Positions 17,119-26,427 of a stretch of 64,000 bases of DNA are shown one piece after another. Positions within the stretch are counted from its first letter, which is position 1; each line of letters opens with the position of its first letter. Made by a program: the position numbers and the translations under genes. The notes under the pieces were generated by a model. The model searched no databases and was not told the origin of the DNA. It was given only the letters and a program-made list of their open reading frames with translations. Where the stretch lies: assembly GCA_050949705.1 (NCBI GenBank), contig JBMNGG010000008.1:248001-312000 (forward strand). Direction: 5' to 3'. Source of the stretch: JBMNGG01 sp050949705. GTDB taxonomy: Bacteria; Bacillota; Thermosediminibacteria; Thermosediminibacterales; Tepidanaerobacteraceae.

Positions 17119-17526
17119 ATGAAGTTAAAAAACTGCCCACAATGTGGAAAACTGTTTATCTATAGCCTTCACAACTTATGTCCGGACTGTATAGCTAAAG
17201 ATGAAGATAATTACAATCTTGTAAGGGATTATCTTTATGACAATCCTAATGCATCAGTGGATGAAATATCAGAGAAAACCGGAGTTCCTTCAAAAAATAT
17301 TCTTGAGTATTTAAAAGAGGGCAGGTTAATACTCAAAAAAAACAACATCAATATTTTACTAAGTTGTGAACGTTGCAATGAACCTATACTGTCTGGGAGA
17401 TTTTGCGAAAAATGTGCTGGTAAACTTAAAAACAGTTTATCATCATCAAAACAATCGTTATTTTTAGATAAAGATAGAAAAGGGAAAATACATCTGTCTA
17501 AATTTTCCAAAGACAGGAAAAGATAA
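17119..17526 (+). CDS. yvyF: YvyF family flagellar operon protein
   Basis: 135 aa. Two zinc-ribbon-like ends (CPQCGKLF, CPDC; CERCNEPI, CEKCAGKL) flank a helical part with PNASVDEISEKTGVPSKNI, which looks like a small helix-turn-helix. It matches the YvyF protein that lies between comFC and flgM in Firmicutes. A regulatory role in flagellar gene expression is assumed from position and is not shown. The SD GGGAGGAG is strong. Confidence 0.85.
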   Translation: MKLKNCPQCGKLFIYSLHNLCPDCIAKDEDNYNLVRDYLYDNPNASVDEISEKTGVPSKNILEYLKEGRLILKKNNINILLSCERCNEPILSGRFCEKCAGKLKNSLSSSKQSLFLDKDRKGKIHLSKFSKDRKR

Positions 17527-17547
17527 GTTCGAAAGGGGCTTAAATAT

Positions 17548-17841
17548 ATGAATATTAATCCAAGTCAATTCGACAAGATTATAAAAACATACCTTAGAAA
17601 TCCAAACGAGAAAAGAAGAGCAAATGAAAAGGTTAAACAACAATATTTTGATGAAGTGAGTATATCAGAAGAAGTACGGGAATTAGCAAAGGCGGTTAAA
17701 CTGGCTTCTGGTGGAGAAGAAGTAAAGGCGGAAAAGGTGGCTAAATTAAAAGAACAGATAGGTACAGGGACTTATAATATAGATGGGAAACTCGTAGCTG
17801 AAAAGATTATCGAAGAGCACTTTGGCGATCGCTTTATCTAA
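17548..17841 (+). CDS. flgM: Anti-sigma-28 factor FlgM
   Basis: 97 aa. The C-terminal sigma-binding helix pattern is visible: ELAKAVKLASGGEEV followed by KVAKLKEQIGTGTYNIDG and KLVAEKIIEEHFG. FlgM holds sigma-D (sigma-28) inactive until the hook is built and FlgM is exported or otherwise relieved. The gene lies 21 nt after yvyF and 20 nt before flgN, in the standard order. Confidence 0.93.
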   Translation: MNINPSQFDKIIKTYLRNPNEKRRANEKVKQQYFDEVSISEEVRELAKAVKLASGGEEVKAEKVAKLKEQIGTGTYNIDGKLVAEKIIEEHFGDRFI

Positions 17842-17861
17842 AGTCGATTGGGGGCTTTAAA

Positions 17862-18362
17862 ATGAAAAACGAATTATCTTTGCAAAATCTAATTAAGGTC
17901 ATGAGAGATCAACTTGAGATATATAAAGAATTGTTCAATCTTGCCGAGAAGAAAACCGATGTGCTGATTAAAGGCGATGTAAAAATACTTGGCGAAATAA
18001 CTGAAATTGAACAGGATTTGATAATTAAGTTGGGAAAATTGGAAGAAGAAAGATACGATATAGTATCTAAAATAGCAAAAAAGCATAATATTGAAGTCAA
18101 TGAAGCTACAACAGAATTTTTCATGAAATTGCTGTCGTCAGAAGAAAAAGAGGATTTTTCAGCTATTTGCGATGAACTTAAAACAGTATTGCCTCAGATA
18201 AATGAAAAAAATCAACAAAATGAAAAGCTAATTAAAAATGCTCTAGAGTATATAAATTTTTCTATAAATCTTTTGACTGATACAGGTGACATTAAAGCCA
18301 ATTATAGTGCCGATGGGGTTAATACTCGCAAGGATTTTCATTTTATAGATAAAAAGGCATAA
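17862..18362 (+). CDS. flgN: Flagellar export chaperone FlgN
   Basis: 166 aa and almost entirely helical, with a coiled-coil-like region (LAEKKTDVLIKGDV and ITEIEQDLIIKLGKLEEER). FlgN binds the C-termini of FlgK and FlgL and guides them to the flagellar export apparatus. Identity follows from the fold and from its place between flgM and flgK. Confidence 0.88.
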   Translation: MKNELSLQNLIKVMRDQLEIYKELFNLAEKKTDVLIKGDVKILGEITEIEQDLIIKLGKLEEERYDIVSKIAKKHNIEVNEATTEFFMKLLSSEEKEDFSAICDELKTVLPQINEKNQQNEKLIKNALEYINFSINLLTDTGDIKANYSADGVNTRKDFHFIDKKA

Positions 18363-18377
18363 GGCGGTGTAAGGATA

Positions 18378-19766
18378 GTGCATTCAAGTTTTTTAGGTAT
18401 AGAAATAGCGAAAAAAGCCTTGTTTGCTCAGCAACGAGCTCAGCAAACTATAGCTCATAATGTATCAAATGCAAATACTCCGGGGTATTCACGCCAGCGA
18501 GTTATATTAGAGTCTACTCATGCTGCTTATGGAATGGGATTTAATTGGCAGCTGGGTACAGGGGTAAAGATAGCTGATGTTAATCGTATTCGAGATGATT
18601 TCACGGATCGTCAGTATAGAAATGAAAATTCCGCACTTGGACAGTGGGATATACAAAGCGACATGCTAAAACAAGTTGAATCTGTTTTTAACGAACCATC
18701 GGATATAGGTATATCCTCAGTCCTAAATGAGTTTTGGAAAGGATTAGAAACGTTAGCAGGCAATGCATCTTCACAAGAAGCGAGAGAAACAGTAAAAGAA
18801 AGAGGTATTACTTTATCCAATACCATTAATCATGCATTTACTCAACTAAGGGACATAGTAAATGACATCAACTATAATATTTCAGTAAAAGTAAATGAGA
18901 TAAATAGCTTTGCACGGCAAATAGCTAAATTAAATATACAGATACAGCAGACACAAATTGGCGGTGCATCAGCAGCAGATCTTAAAGATAAGCGAGATCT
19001 GCTTTTGGATGATTTATCCAATCTGATAAAATTCGAGTCGTATGAAGATGAAAATGGTCTATTTACTATAAATGTAGGTGGTGCCATTCTAGTAAAAGGA
19101 CCAGACAGTGCTAATATGGAATTTGACACCTCAGTATCTGACCCAAAAGTTACTTGGAAAGAATATAGTTCTGATGTGCGCATTTTAAATGGAGAGCTTA
19201 AAGGTCTGGTAGATTTAAGGGATGAAAAATTGCAAAAGTATATTGACCAATTGGACAAGTTCACCCAAGCGTTCGTAGATGGATTTAATGATATTCATAA
19301 GGGTGGCGTTGGTTTGGGTGGTGAAAAAGGTATAGAGTTTTTCAAATATGAAGACGGAATATTATGTGTTAACCCTGATATTGTAAATAATCCTTCAATA
19401 ATAGCGGCTGCTCAAGATGAAAACAGCATACCCGGTGATAATCGGAATGCCATGAAATTGGCTGATTTTAGGAACAACATTATTGAAATAGATGGTAGAA
19501 AATGCACGATTGACGAATATTATGGTGCACTCATCTCAAAAATTGGGGTTGATTCACAAGAAGCCACCAGAGCTGCTGACAGTCAAGCTTTTATGGTGAG
19601 CCAACTCAATGAGAGAAGGCAAATGGTATCTAGTGTTTCACTTGATGAGGAAATGTCAAATATGATATTACATCTCCATGGATATAATGCGGCCAGCCGC
19701 GTTGTTACAACAATTGACGAAATGCTGGACACCGTAGTTAATCGTATGGGGATAACTGGAAGGTAG
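18378..19766 (+). CDS. flgK: Flagellar hook-associated protein 1 FlgK
   Basis: 462 aa, short but within the family range. The N-terminal flagellar rod/hook motif is clear (FAQQRAQQTIAHNVSNANTP, then GYSRQRV). The C-terminal heptad region (LNERRQMVSSVSLDEEMSNM) forms the coiled core. FlgK joins hook and filament together with FlgL. Translation begins at GTG 18378 behind GTAAGGA. It is followed 10 nt later by flgL. Confidence 0.96.
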   Translation: MHSSFLGIEIAKKALFAQQRAQQTIAHNVSNANTPGYSRQRVILESTHAAYGMGFNWQLGTGVKIADVNRIRDDFTDRQYRNENSALGQWDIQSDMLKQVESVFNEPSDIGISSVLNEFWKGLETLAGNASSQEARETVKERGITLSNTINHAFTQLRDIVNDINYNISVKVNEINSFARQIAKLNIQIQQTQIGGASAADLKDKRDLLLDDLSNLIKFESYEDENGLFTINVGGAILVKGPDSANMEFDTSVSDPKVTWKEYSSDVRILNGELKGLVDLRDEKLQKYIDQLDKFTQAFVDGFNDIHKGGVGLGGEKGIEFFKYEDGILCVNPDIVNNPSIIAAAQDENSIPGDNRNAMKLADFRNNIIEIDGRKCTIDEYYGALISKIGVDSQEATRAADSQAFMVSQLNERRQMVSSVSLDEEMSNMILHLHGYNAASRVVTTIDEMLDTVVNRMGITGR

Positions 19767-19775
19767 TGAAATAAT

Positions 19776-20681
19776 ATGAGAATAACACAGTCTATGATTA
19801 ATGAAAACTTCTCACGCAACTTAATGCAAAACTTAAAGCGCTTAGCTGATAAAAATGATATGATGAGTTCATTAAAGAAAATAAGGCGCCCTTCAGATGA
19901 TCCCGTAGGAGCAGCTATTGCACTGAAATTGCGCCGCAATCTTTCGGCAATCGAGCAATATAACAGCAATGCTAAAGATGCTTTAACCTGGATGACTGAT
20001 ACTGAGACAGCACTGAGCAATACAGGAGATATCCTTAAACGTCTCAAAGAATTAACATTAGATGCTGCTAACGGTACAAAGACTGCCGAAGATCGCAAGC
20101 AAATATTATATGAAATACAAGAATTAAAAGACCAAATTTTACAACAGGCAAACTCTACAAGTGTCGATAGATACTTATTTAGTGGCTACAACACCGATAA
20201 AGCTCCTTTTATTAAGAAAGATGATGGCAGTGTTGAATTGAATACTGAAATAAATCCTGATATATCTACCGGGACTGGAGTTATTGAATTTAATATTGGG
20301 AATTTGGAACGAGTTTCCATAAACCTTCTTGGCCCTGATGTGTTTAACGAAATCTTTAATACCCTTGATAAGCTGGAAACTGCAATTAATGATGACGATA
20401 CAGAATCATTATCAGGTCATCTTTTACAAGATATAGATACATCTTTGGAAACCGTTCTCATGTACCGCTCTCAAGTAGGTGCTAGGAGCAACAGGTTGGA
20501 AGCTGTTGTTTCACGATTGGATGCAAGTGAGATAAATTATAAAGAGCGCCTATCCTATGCTGAAGATGTAGATTTGGCTCAAATGATAACAGATCTCAAA
20601 ATGGAAGAAAGTGTATATAGGGCTTCGTTGGCTATAGGTGCTAGAATTATTCAGCCTAGCTTGGTAGATTACCTAAGATAG
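19776..20681 (+). CDS. flgL: Flagellar hook-associated protein 3 FlgL
   Basis: 301 aa. The N-terminal flagellin-like helix starts MRITQSMINENFSRNLMQNL with KIRRPSDDPVGAAIALKLR, and the C-terminal helix (DLAQMITDLKMEESVYRASL) packs against it. FlgL forms the second junction ring between hook and filament. The order flgK-flgL-yviE is conserved in Firmicutes. Flagellin itself is not in this window. Confidence 0.95.
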   Translation: MRITQSMINENFSRNLMQNLKRLADKNDMMSSLKKIRRPSDDPVGAAIALKLRRNLSAIEQYNSNAKDALTWMTDTETALSNTGDILKRLKELTLDAANGTKTAEDRKQILYEIQELKDQILQQANSTSVDRYLFSGYNTDKAPFIKKDDGSVELNTEINPDISTGTGVIEFNIGNLERVSINLLGPDVFNEIFNTLDKLETAINDDDTESLSGHLLQDIDTSLETVLMYRSQVGARSNRLEAVVSRLDASEINYKERLSYAEDVDLAQMITDLKMEESVYRASLAIGARIIQPSLVDYLR

Positions 20682-20697
20682 TGTCTTCCTTGGGGGA

Positions 20698-21288
20698 ATG
20701 TTTATGCTAAATTACAATCTTGACATTAGTTTCGATTATGGCAAGATAGGTATAAACACATACAAAGGCCATTTTGCAATTAAAACAGCAATTCAGGAAA
20801 GTTATAAATTAGAAACCCAATCCCCAAATATGTCAACCACTAAATATACCTTTCCCATTATTGATGATATTGATATCTCACACTGCCGTACAGATATGGG
20901 TTATCCCCAGCTGTTTGTGGCTTCAAGTATATGGCGAGATAATGCTAAATATCATGTACTAAAATATATAGGTGAAAAAGCTGCAATCGGAGATGATTTT
21001 GCAGATGTGCGAAAAGAAGTATCTATTGCAGAGGTAGTTGAATCAGAATCTTTCAAAGACCCACCTGAAATCAACGTAGATGCTGTCCCAAAAACTCCTC
21101 CTAAAATAACATTTAGATTTGGAGAATACAAATCTAAAGTTGACAGAGGAAGAGTAAATGTAAGGGTTTCTGATGAACCAGTAACAATGCATTATGAAAA
21201 AGCAAAAGTTAATATATTTATGGAGAAAAACCCTTATATCAATATTAAAGCGGTACCGGTGGGAAAAAATATTGATGAAATCACATAG
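20698..21288 (+). CDS. yviE: DUF6470 family protein (YviE)
   Basis: 196 aa. Members lie between flgL and fliW in Bacillus (YviE) and Clostridia, and this gene is in exactly that place. The sequence is strand-rich with repeated polar motifs (YGKIGINTYKGHFAIKTA; INVDAVPKTPPKITFRFGEY; NIFMEKNPYINIKAVP). There is no signal peptide or membrane helix. The molecular role is unknown; a flagellar function is inferred from context only. Confidence 0.82.
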   Translation: MFMLNYNLDISFDYGKIGINTYKGHFAIKTAIQESYKLETQSPNMSTTKYTFPIIDDIDISHCRTDMGYPQLFVASSIWRDNAKYHVLKYIGEKAAIGDDFADVRKEVSIAEVVESESFKDPPEINVDAVPKTPPKITFRFGEYKSKVDRGRVNVRVSDEPVTMHYEKAKVNIFMEKNPYINIKAVPVGKNIDEIT

Positions 21289-21300
21289 GAGTTGCGCATT

Positions 21301-21756
21301 ATGTTAATTAATACACGTTTCGGGTCTGTTGAAGTAAAAGAAGAGAAGATTATTACTTTCTTAAATGGTATCTTAGGATTAGAAAAATATAAAAAATATA
21401 TATTACTTGATCATCCGGGAACAGATACAGTGAAATGGTTACAATCAATTAAAGATCCCGCTATAGCTCTACCTGTAACTAATCCATCATATTTTTATAC
21501 TGATTATGCACCTAAAGTATCCCGAGAGAATATTGAACCATTAAAAATAAAATCAGCCGAAGATACGATAATATTATGTGTAATGACTATTCCTACAAAT
21601 CCAACAGAAATCTCCGTAAATCTAAAAGCACCAATAATCATAAATACTGCTTTGCGTATTGCCGATCAATTTATTGCCGAAAATGATGAATATACTGTCA
21701 GGGAACCTTTAAATTTAAAGAAAGCTTCTACGAACAGGCGGTGTGAATCTTGTTAG
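21301..21756 (+). CDS. fliW: Flagellar assembly factor FliW
   Basis: 151 aa. FliW binds flagellin and CsrA, and in B. subtilis it antagonises CsrA, so flagellin translation responds to free flagellin levels. Typical motifs are FLNGILGLEKYKKYILLDH and FYTDYAPKVSREN. ATG 21301 lies 9 nt after AGGAG; the upstream TTG 21292 touches the SD and is unlikely. The 3' end overlaps csrA by 7 nt, so the antagonist and its target are coupled. Confidence 0.94.
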   Translation: MLINTRFGSVEVKEEKIITFLNGILGLEKYKKYILLDHPGTDTVKWLQSIKDPAIALPVTNPSYFYTDYAPKVSRENIEPLKIKSAEDTIILCVMTIPTNPTEISVNLKAPIIINTALRIADQFIAENDEYTVREPLNLKKASTNRRCESC

Positions 21757-21971
21757 TGCTTGCAAGAAGAGTAGAAGAAGGCATTTTAATAGGCAATGAT
21801 ATAATTATCAAAATCCTGGAAATAGATAAAGACCGGGTTAAAATCGGTGTAGAAGCTCCCAAATCAATGAAAGTACTTAGACTAGAGCTTTATGAAGATG
21901 TAAGTATAGAGAACAAAAAGGCTATTGATGTGACTAAAGACATGGTTGATGAGTTTTTAAAGAACCTATAG
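21750..21971 (+). CDS. csrA: Carbon storage regulator CsrA
   Basis: 73 aa. The start is TTG at 21750, giving the family-typical N-terminus MLVLARRVEEG; AGGCGGTG precedes it. CsrA dimers bind GGA motifs in mRNA leaders and block translation, classically of flagellin in Firmicutes. IKILEIDKDRVKIGVEAP is the conserved core. It overlaps fliW and ends the operon at a terminator. Confidence 0.96.
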   Translation: MLVLARRVEEGILIGNDIIIKILEIDKDRVKIGVEAPKSMKVLRLELYEDVSIENKKAIDVTKDMVDEFLKNL

Positions 21972-21999
21972 AGAAAAAAGAAACAGATTAAAATTAACT

Positions 22000-22021
22000 A
22001 AAACCGCAATTTGCGGTTTTA
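22000..22021 (+). terminator. Terminator of the flagellar operon
   Basis: AAAACCGCA (22000-22008) pairs with TGCGGTTTT (22012-22020) across a 3-nt loop. The A and T flanks would let it work in both directions. Confidence 0.85.
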
Positions 22022-22173
22022 ATTATGTACATGGGATTTTCAAAGGAATATATAGAAGTAACATAACAAAGTCCCGATAAATAACAACTTGAGGAGTGTA
22101 ATGTTAAATAAAGTAATGATACAATCTACAGGGCTACGATAATTGTTGCATGATATTTATAACATTTGAATTA

Positions 22174-22968
22174 TCATTTACTTATGATACTACTCATTTT
22201 TGCATTGTCATCGGCTAGAGAGCTGGCTACTTCCCTTTGTTTTTTGCAGATAGTGTCAAGAGTGTTAGCAATTCCTGAGAGCTTGTTGATGTCCGCCTTC
22301 ATTTTGTCGATGATGGCTTCTATTTCAGATGTAGCTTTTTTGCTGGATGTGGTGAGATTGCCTATCTCCGATGCCACCACTGAAAACCCCTTACCCATCT
22401 CTCCGGCGCGGGCTGCCTCGATAGAGGCGTTTATGCCAAGAATTCTAATTCGTGCGGTAATCTGATTAATAATTTTAACGATCTGGTCTGTTGTGTTTAT
22501 GCTTTCGATGGAATTTGAAACCGACTCAAGGATACTTTTAGAGGTGCTATCTATCGATAAAACAGTTTCATTGATTGCTGAAAGATTTGATGTTACATTC
22601 ATAAGCAGTTCCTTTATGTAGTCTATGTAGTCAGCGAGCTTTTCCGAAAGCTCCTGTTGATGTTCTGTTAGAAGTGATGCCAGCTTCGCCGCATGGGAAT
22701 CCATGAGGTGAGTTTCGTGTTTTTTTAACTGTTCGATGGTACTCCTTACTTCCGGAATTCCTGTAAGTTCCAACACTACATCCATATATTTTTCTAAAAA
22801 GAGTTTTAAGTCGAAATATGTGGGGATACCATGTTCCTGCGCAAAAATAATTGCAGGCGCTTCGGTATTATTATCACAAACGCCTATGACATCAACCTCG
22901 GGTATTTCTAAAAGTGTTTTAAGAAACAATGTTCCAGCATTGCCGCCTCCAACGATTCCTACTTTCAA
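22174..22968 (-). CDS. Soluble methyl-accepting chemotaxis-type transducer with Rossmann N-terminus
   Basis: 264 aa with no membrane segment. Residues 1-95 are a Rossmann-type fold beginning MKVGIVGGGNAGTLFL, with a GxGxxG-like turn, an acidic end of strand 2 (VCDNN) and LELTGIPEV, as in NAD(P)-dependent oxidoreductases. After a linker, residues 110-264 are a chemotaxis signalling coil with the canonical tip ILGINASIEAARAGEMGKGF and SVVASEIGNL. It may report redox or a bound metabolite to CheA. Translation starts at TTG 22968 behind GAGGAGG. It is a lone gene facing away from its neighbours. Confidence 0.9.
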   Translation of the reverse strand: MKVGIVGGGNAGTLFLKTLLEIPEVDVIGVCDNNTEAPAIIFAQEHGIPTYFDLKLFLEKYMDVVLELTGIPEVRSTIEQLKKHETHLMDSHAAKLASLLTEHQQELSEKLADYIDYIKELLMNVTSNLSAINETVLSIDSTSKSILESVSNSIESINTTDQIVKIINQITARIRILGINASIEAARAGEMGKGFSVVASEIGNLTTSSKKATSEIEAIIDKMKADINKLSGIANTLDTICKKQREVASSLADDNAKMSSIISK

Positions 22969-22983
22969 TACCTTTTCCTCCTC

Positions 22984-23326
22984 AAAAAAACAATTTGAAA
23001 TAACCTATCTAAAATATGCAAATAAAACCTTATTTATCATTCGCCAAAATTCGATAAAATCCTTCAATAGATGACACAGAAATCTGGGGAAATAACTTCC
23101 TCATCAAATTGAAGCAGACGTCTTTTTATAAAAAAATAACCGTTTTACTATTGTGCTTAATTAAACTATAATAAAAAAACCAAGTCATAGTAGAAACCAG
23201 AAACTTATGAAGCCTTTTTAAGAAAGGAATTCAAATAAATTTGTTGAATTATTCAAGTAAATAGAGCACATTTATTAACCCTGCGGTTTTTCCATTAAGC
23301 TATTACGAAATGAAAAGAGGATCGTT
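22984..23326. other. Gene-free spacer between divergent genes
   Basis: An AT-rich spacer between the minus-strand transducer and the plus-strand DUF4416 gene. It must hold promoters for both directions, but I found no convincing sigma-A or sigma-D pair and no strong hairpin. Confidence 0.5.
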
Positions 23327-23863
23327 ATGGGAAAAATTAAAACACCGGAACTAGTGACACCCATTGCCAGTGTTTTCACTTTAGAAGAAGGATTGTTTCA
23401 ACCTGTTCAGGAGATTTTATCTGAGGGGTTAGGTACCTGTATTTACGAAAGCCCGATGTTACTTTTTAATCACACTGACTACTATACAGCTGAAATGGGC
23501 TGTAACCTAAAACGTCGCATTTTTGCTTTTGAAAAGCTTATTGATCCTTGCGAGCTTGCTACCATTAAGTGCTGGTCAAATTCTCTTGAACAGAACTGGG
23601 CTGTTAACAACAAGCGGCAGGTTAATATCGACGTAGGCTATATTAGTCTTGGGAAACTGGTGTTAGCCAGTACTAAAGACCACAGCCATCGCCTATATTT
23701 AGGTAAAGGCATTTATGGGGAGGTCACCCTCCGTTTTGTTGGCGGTCAATTTGAGCCGTGGCCCTGGACCTATCCCGATTATGCGAGTCTCCAGTACCGA
23801 AAAATATTCTATGAGATTCGTGAGCTACAACGGAAAAAACTTAGATCCCAGTCTACACATTAA
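23327..23863 (+). CDS. DUF4416 family protein
   Basis: 178 aa. It matches the DUF4416 family, with LFNHTDYYTAEMGCNLKR, NIDVGYISLGKLVLASTKDH and ending FEPWPWTYPDYAS. The function is unknown. It starts at ATG 23327 after AGAGGATCG. Its last 11 nt overlap the 3' end of ychF on the other strand, so the two genes converge with no terminator between them. Confidence 0.88.
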   Translation: MGKIKTPELVTPIASVFTLEEGLFQPVQEILSEGLGTCIYESPMLLFNHTDYYTAEMGCNLKRRIFAFEKLIDPCELATIKCWSNSLEQNWAVNNKRQVNIDVGYISLGKLVLASTKDHSHRLYLGKGIYGEVTLRFVGGQFEPWPWTYPDYASLQYRKIFYEIRELQRKKLRSQSTH

Positions 23864-24947
23864 ACCTGAACAAAATCACATCACCGTCTTTTACTTCATA
23901 TTCTTTACCTTCAGAGCGAAGCAATCCGTTTTCTCGCACTGCATGTTGACTACCGTGGGCTACCAAAACATCGTAATCCATGACTTCCGCACGGATGAAG
24001 CCCCGTTCAAAGTCTGTGTGAATCTTACCAGCAGCTTGAGGGGCTTTTGTACCCTTTATAATTGTCCAGGCACGGACTTCTTTTGACTCTAGAGTAAAGA
24101 AAGTTATGAGACCCAAAAGCTTATAACAAGATTTTATCAGCCTTTCAAGTCCCGGTTCTTTCAAACCGTATTCAGCAAGTAGTTCCTTTTTTTCTTCTTC
24201 AGCAAGTTCTGCTAGCTCCGCCTCTATTTTAGCCGCGATTGTTATAACTTCAGCACCTTCTTTTGCAGCATATTCTTTAACACTTTTTACATATTCATTT
24301 TCCTTACCTAATAGTAAATCATCTTCAGAGATATTCGCCACATAAATGACAGGTTTTGATGTAAGTAAAAACAAGTGTTTTATAATTTCATGTTCCTCAG
24401 GGGCAAACTCTATAGAACGTGCAGGAATGTTTTTCTCTAAAGATTCTTTTACTTTTTCAAGAACCGAAAGTTCAGCCAAACTCTGCTTGTCCCTAGATTT
24501 GGCCTGCTTTCTCACTCGTTCCAACCGCTTTTCCAAACTCTCCAAATCAGCAAATATAAGCTCAAGATTTATTACCTCTATATCCCTTATGGGGTCAACC
24601 TTTCCATTTACATGGACAACATTTGAGTCATCAAAACACCTGACAACATGGACCGTAGCATCAACCTGGCGAATATGTGAGAGAAACTTATTTCCAAGCC
24701 CTTCACCACGACTGGCCCCTTTTACAAGGCCTGCAATGTCTAAAAACTCTATGGTAGTTGGAGTTACTTTTTCAGGATGCTCTATTTCTGCAATCTTCCC
24801 AAGGCGAGTATCAGGCACTGCTACAACGCCTACATTAGGTTCGATAGTGCAATAAGGATAGTTAGCACATTCAGCTCCTGCTTTCGTTATGGCATTAAAA
24901 AGTGTACTTTTTCCCACATTTGGCAGCCCTACTATGCCTAATTTCAT
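23853..24947 (-). CDS. ychF: Obg-family GTPase/ATPase YchF
   Basis: 364 aa, full length. The P-loop is GLPNVGKSTLFNAIT near residues 6-20, followed by the NYPYCTIEPNVG switch I region, DIAGLVKGASRGEGLGNKFL (switch II) and a C-terminal TGS domain (FTLESKEVRAWTIIKG; HTDFERGFIRAEV). YchF prefers ATP over GTP, binds ribosomes and affects stress responses. The gene is on the minus strand and overlaps the DUF4416 gene by 11 nt tail to tail. Confidence 0.96.
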   Translation of the reverse strand: MKLGIVGLPNVGKSTLFNAITKAGAECANYPYCTIEPNVGVVAVPDTRLGKIAEIEHPEKVTPTTIEFLDIAGLVKGASRGEGLGNKFLSHIRQVDATVHVVRCFDDSNVVHVNGKVDPIRDIEVINLELIFADLESLEKRLERVRKQAKSRDKQSLAELSVLEKVKESLEKNIPARSIEFAPEEHEIIKHLFLLTSKPVIYVANISEDDLLLGKENEYVKSVKEYAAKEGAEVITIAAKIEAELAELAEEEKKELLAEYGLKEPGLERLIKSCYKLLGLITFFTLESKEVRAWTIIKGTKAPQAAGKIHTDFERGFIRAEVMDYDVLVAHGSQHAVRENGLLRSEGKEYEVKDGDVILFRFNV

Positions 24948-25205
24948 TTAAAATCCCCCTTTACGATCACAAATAAATTACCTGTAATTTCTATTATATC
25001 AATGGGGAAAATGAAAGCAACCAACTAAAATTAAACCAACTATATAAGCCAAAATAAAAGGGATTTGTAAATATATGGAGAAATAATATCTATAACAAAA
25101 TTATAAAAAGTAATTATGAGGGGGAAAAGGCATTTATATATGATATAAATTAAGTCTCTCACATTAACAAAATTGAATTAATTGATGAAAGGAAGAGATT
25201 TGGGC

Positions 25206-25982
25206 ATGTCTAATCTGCAGAAAGCGATAATAGGTGGTACTGGGGTTTATGACATAGGCAGGGCTACTTCTCGTGTAATAACAACAGAATATGGCATAAC
25301 AGAAGTGGATGTAATAAACATAAAAGGTGTTGAAATTGCTTTTTTATCAAGACACGGTAAAGGCCATTCAGTTCCTCCTCATATGATAAATTATAGAGCA
25401 AATATGAAGGCATTAAAGAAACTAGGTGTAAAATACATATATTCTACTTGTGCCGTAGGGTCCCTAAATGAGAACTTTGCACCGGGAGATGTGGTAGTGC
25501 TAAAAGACTTTATAGATTTTACCAAGGGTCGTCCCCTTACATTTTATGAAGGGGGAAGCAGAGGTGTAGCCCATGTGGCTATGGATGCTCCTTATTGTCC
25601 ATATTTGCGGGAAAAGTTTATTGTTCATGCGAATAAGACAAACCTCAAAATAAAAGGTGATGCTGTATATGTGTGTACGGAAGGTCCTAGGTTTGAAACT
25701 GCCAGTGAAATCAAGATGTTCAAAACTCTTGGTGGCGATGTAGTAGGCATGACAAATGTACCCGAAGTGGTACTGGCTAAGGAACTGGGCATGTGCTATC
25801 AGGCAGTAGGGATAATCACGAACTGGTGCACAGGCATCAAAGGAGAAGTTATGGAACATGATATTAAAGTTATAATGGAAGAAAATAAGGCCCTTATTAC
25901 CAATACCTTTATTTCTGTGCTTACCCAGGAAGACCTTGTACAAGATGCCTGTAACTGTGAAGATTCCTTGTTAATCCTGTAA
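25206..25982 (+). CDS. mtnP: S-methyl-5'-thioadenosine (or thioinosine) phosphorylase
   Basis: 258 aa from ATG 25206, which lies 8 nt after AAAGGAAGAGA; the upstream TTG 25182 lacks an SD. A purine nucleoside phosphorylase fold is shown by IIGGTGVYDI (phosphate site), FLSRHGKGHSVPPHMINYRA, TCAVGSL and CTEGPRFETASEIKM. It cleaves MTA with phosphate to adenine and 5-methylthioribose-1-phosphate in the methionine salvage route. TNVPEVVLAKELGMCY and the Asp-free NWCTG region leave open MTI or guanosine activity. It stands alone. Confidence 0.88.
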   Translation: MSNLQKAIIGGTGVYDIGRATSRVITTEYGITEVDVINIKGVEIAFLSRHGKGHSVPPHMINYRANMKALKKLGVKYIYSTCAVGSLNENFAPGDVVVLKDFIDFTKGRPLTFYEGGSRGVAHVAMDAPYCPYLREKFIVHANKTNLKIKGDAVYVCTEGPRFETASEIKMFKTLGGDVVGMTNVPEVVLAKELGMCYQAVGIITNWCTGIKGEVMEHDIKVIMEENKALITNTFISVLTQEDLVQDACNCEDSLLIL

Positions 25983-26427
25983 TTTGTATATCTATAAAAT
26001 CATTTTTCAAACTTCAAGGAACTTTAATTAGCTAAACCGGTAATAATACTTTCACTAAATCAAAGTAAATTTTGCCTGTTAGCATATCAGCACTTTTGTC
26101 ACTTCCGAAGATGATTTAAAAATCAAAAAATTAATTAGCAACGCAAATCTCCTGAGTTTGAGGAAACTAATGTAGGGAGACTAGGCACCAAAAAAACTTA
26201 AAAATGTCATTATATTCTTTTTTCGGAACAATACTAATGGGATGTATAAGTTGTAAATTCGGAGTTTTGGAACTTGAAACTAATTTGTATGAATCATATA
26301 TTTGTCAAACCAAAATCTTAGTAGTCAAATAATTTTAAATAAAAAGAAAAGGAGGCTTGGGATTGTTAGAAAGATAAAAAACAGTGAAGTATCCTAAAAA
26401 AATAAGATTTACAAGGGAGGTCGTTTT
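25983..26427. other. 445-nt gene-free region upstream of the dicarboxylate symporter
   Basis: Very AT-rich with no ORF of note. A loose element near 26150-26192 (CTCC ... GGGAG around a GGAAACTAATG) could fold, but it matches no RNA class I know. A strong SD with a four-codon frame lies at about 26350-26376. No terminator follows mtnP. Confidence 0.5.

Noticed and set aside
26150..26192. Possible riboswitch before the symporter
   Set aside because: The pairing is short and no known class or terminator switch can be drawn.
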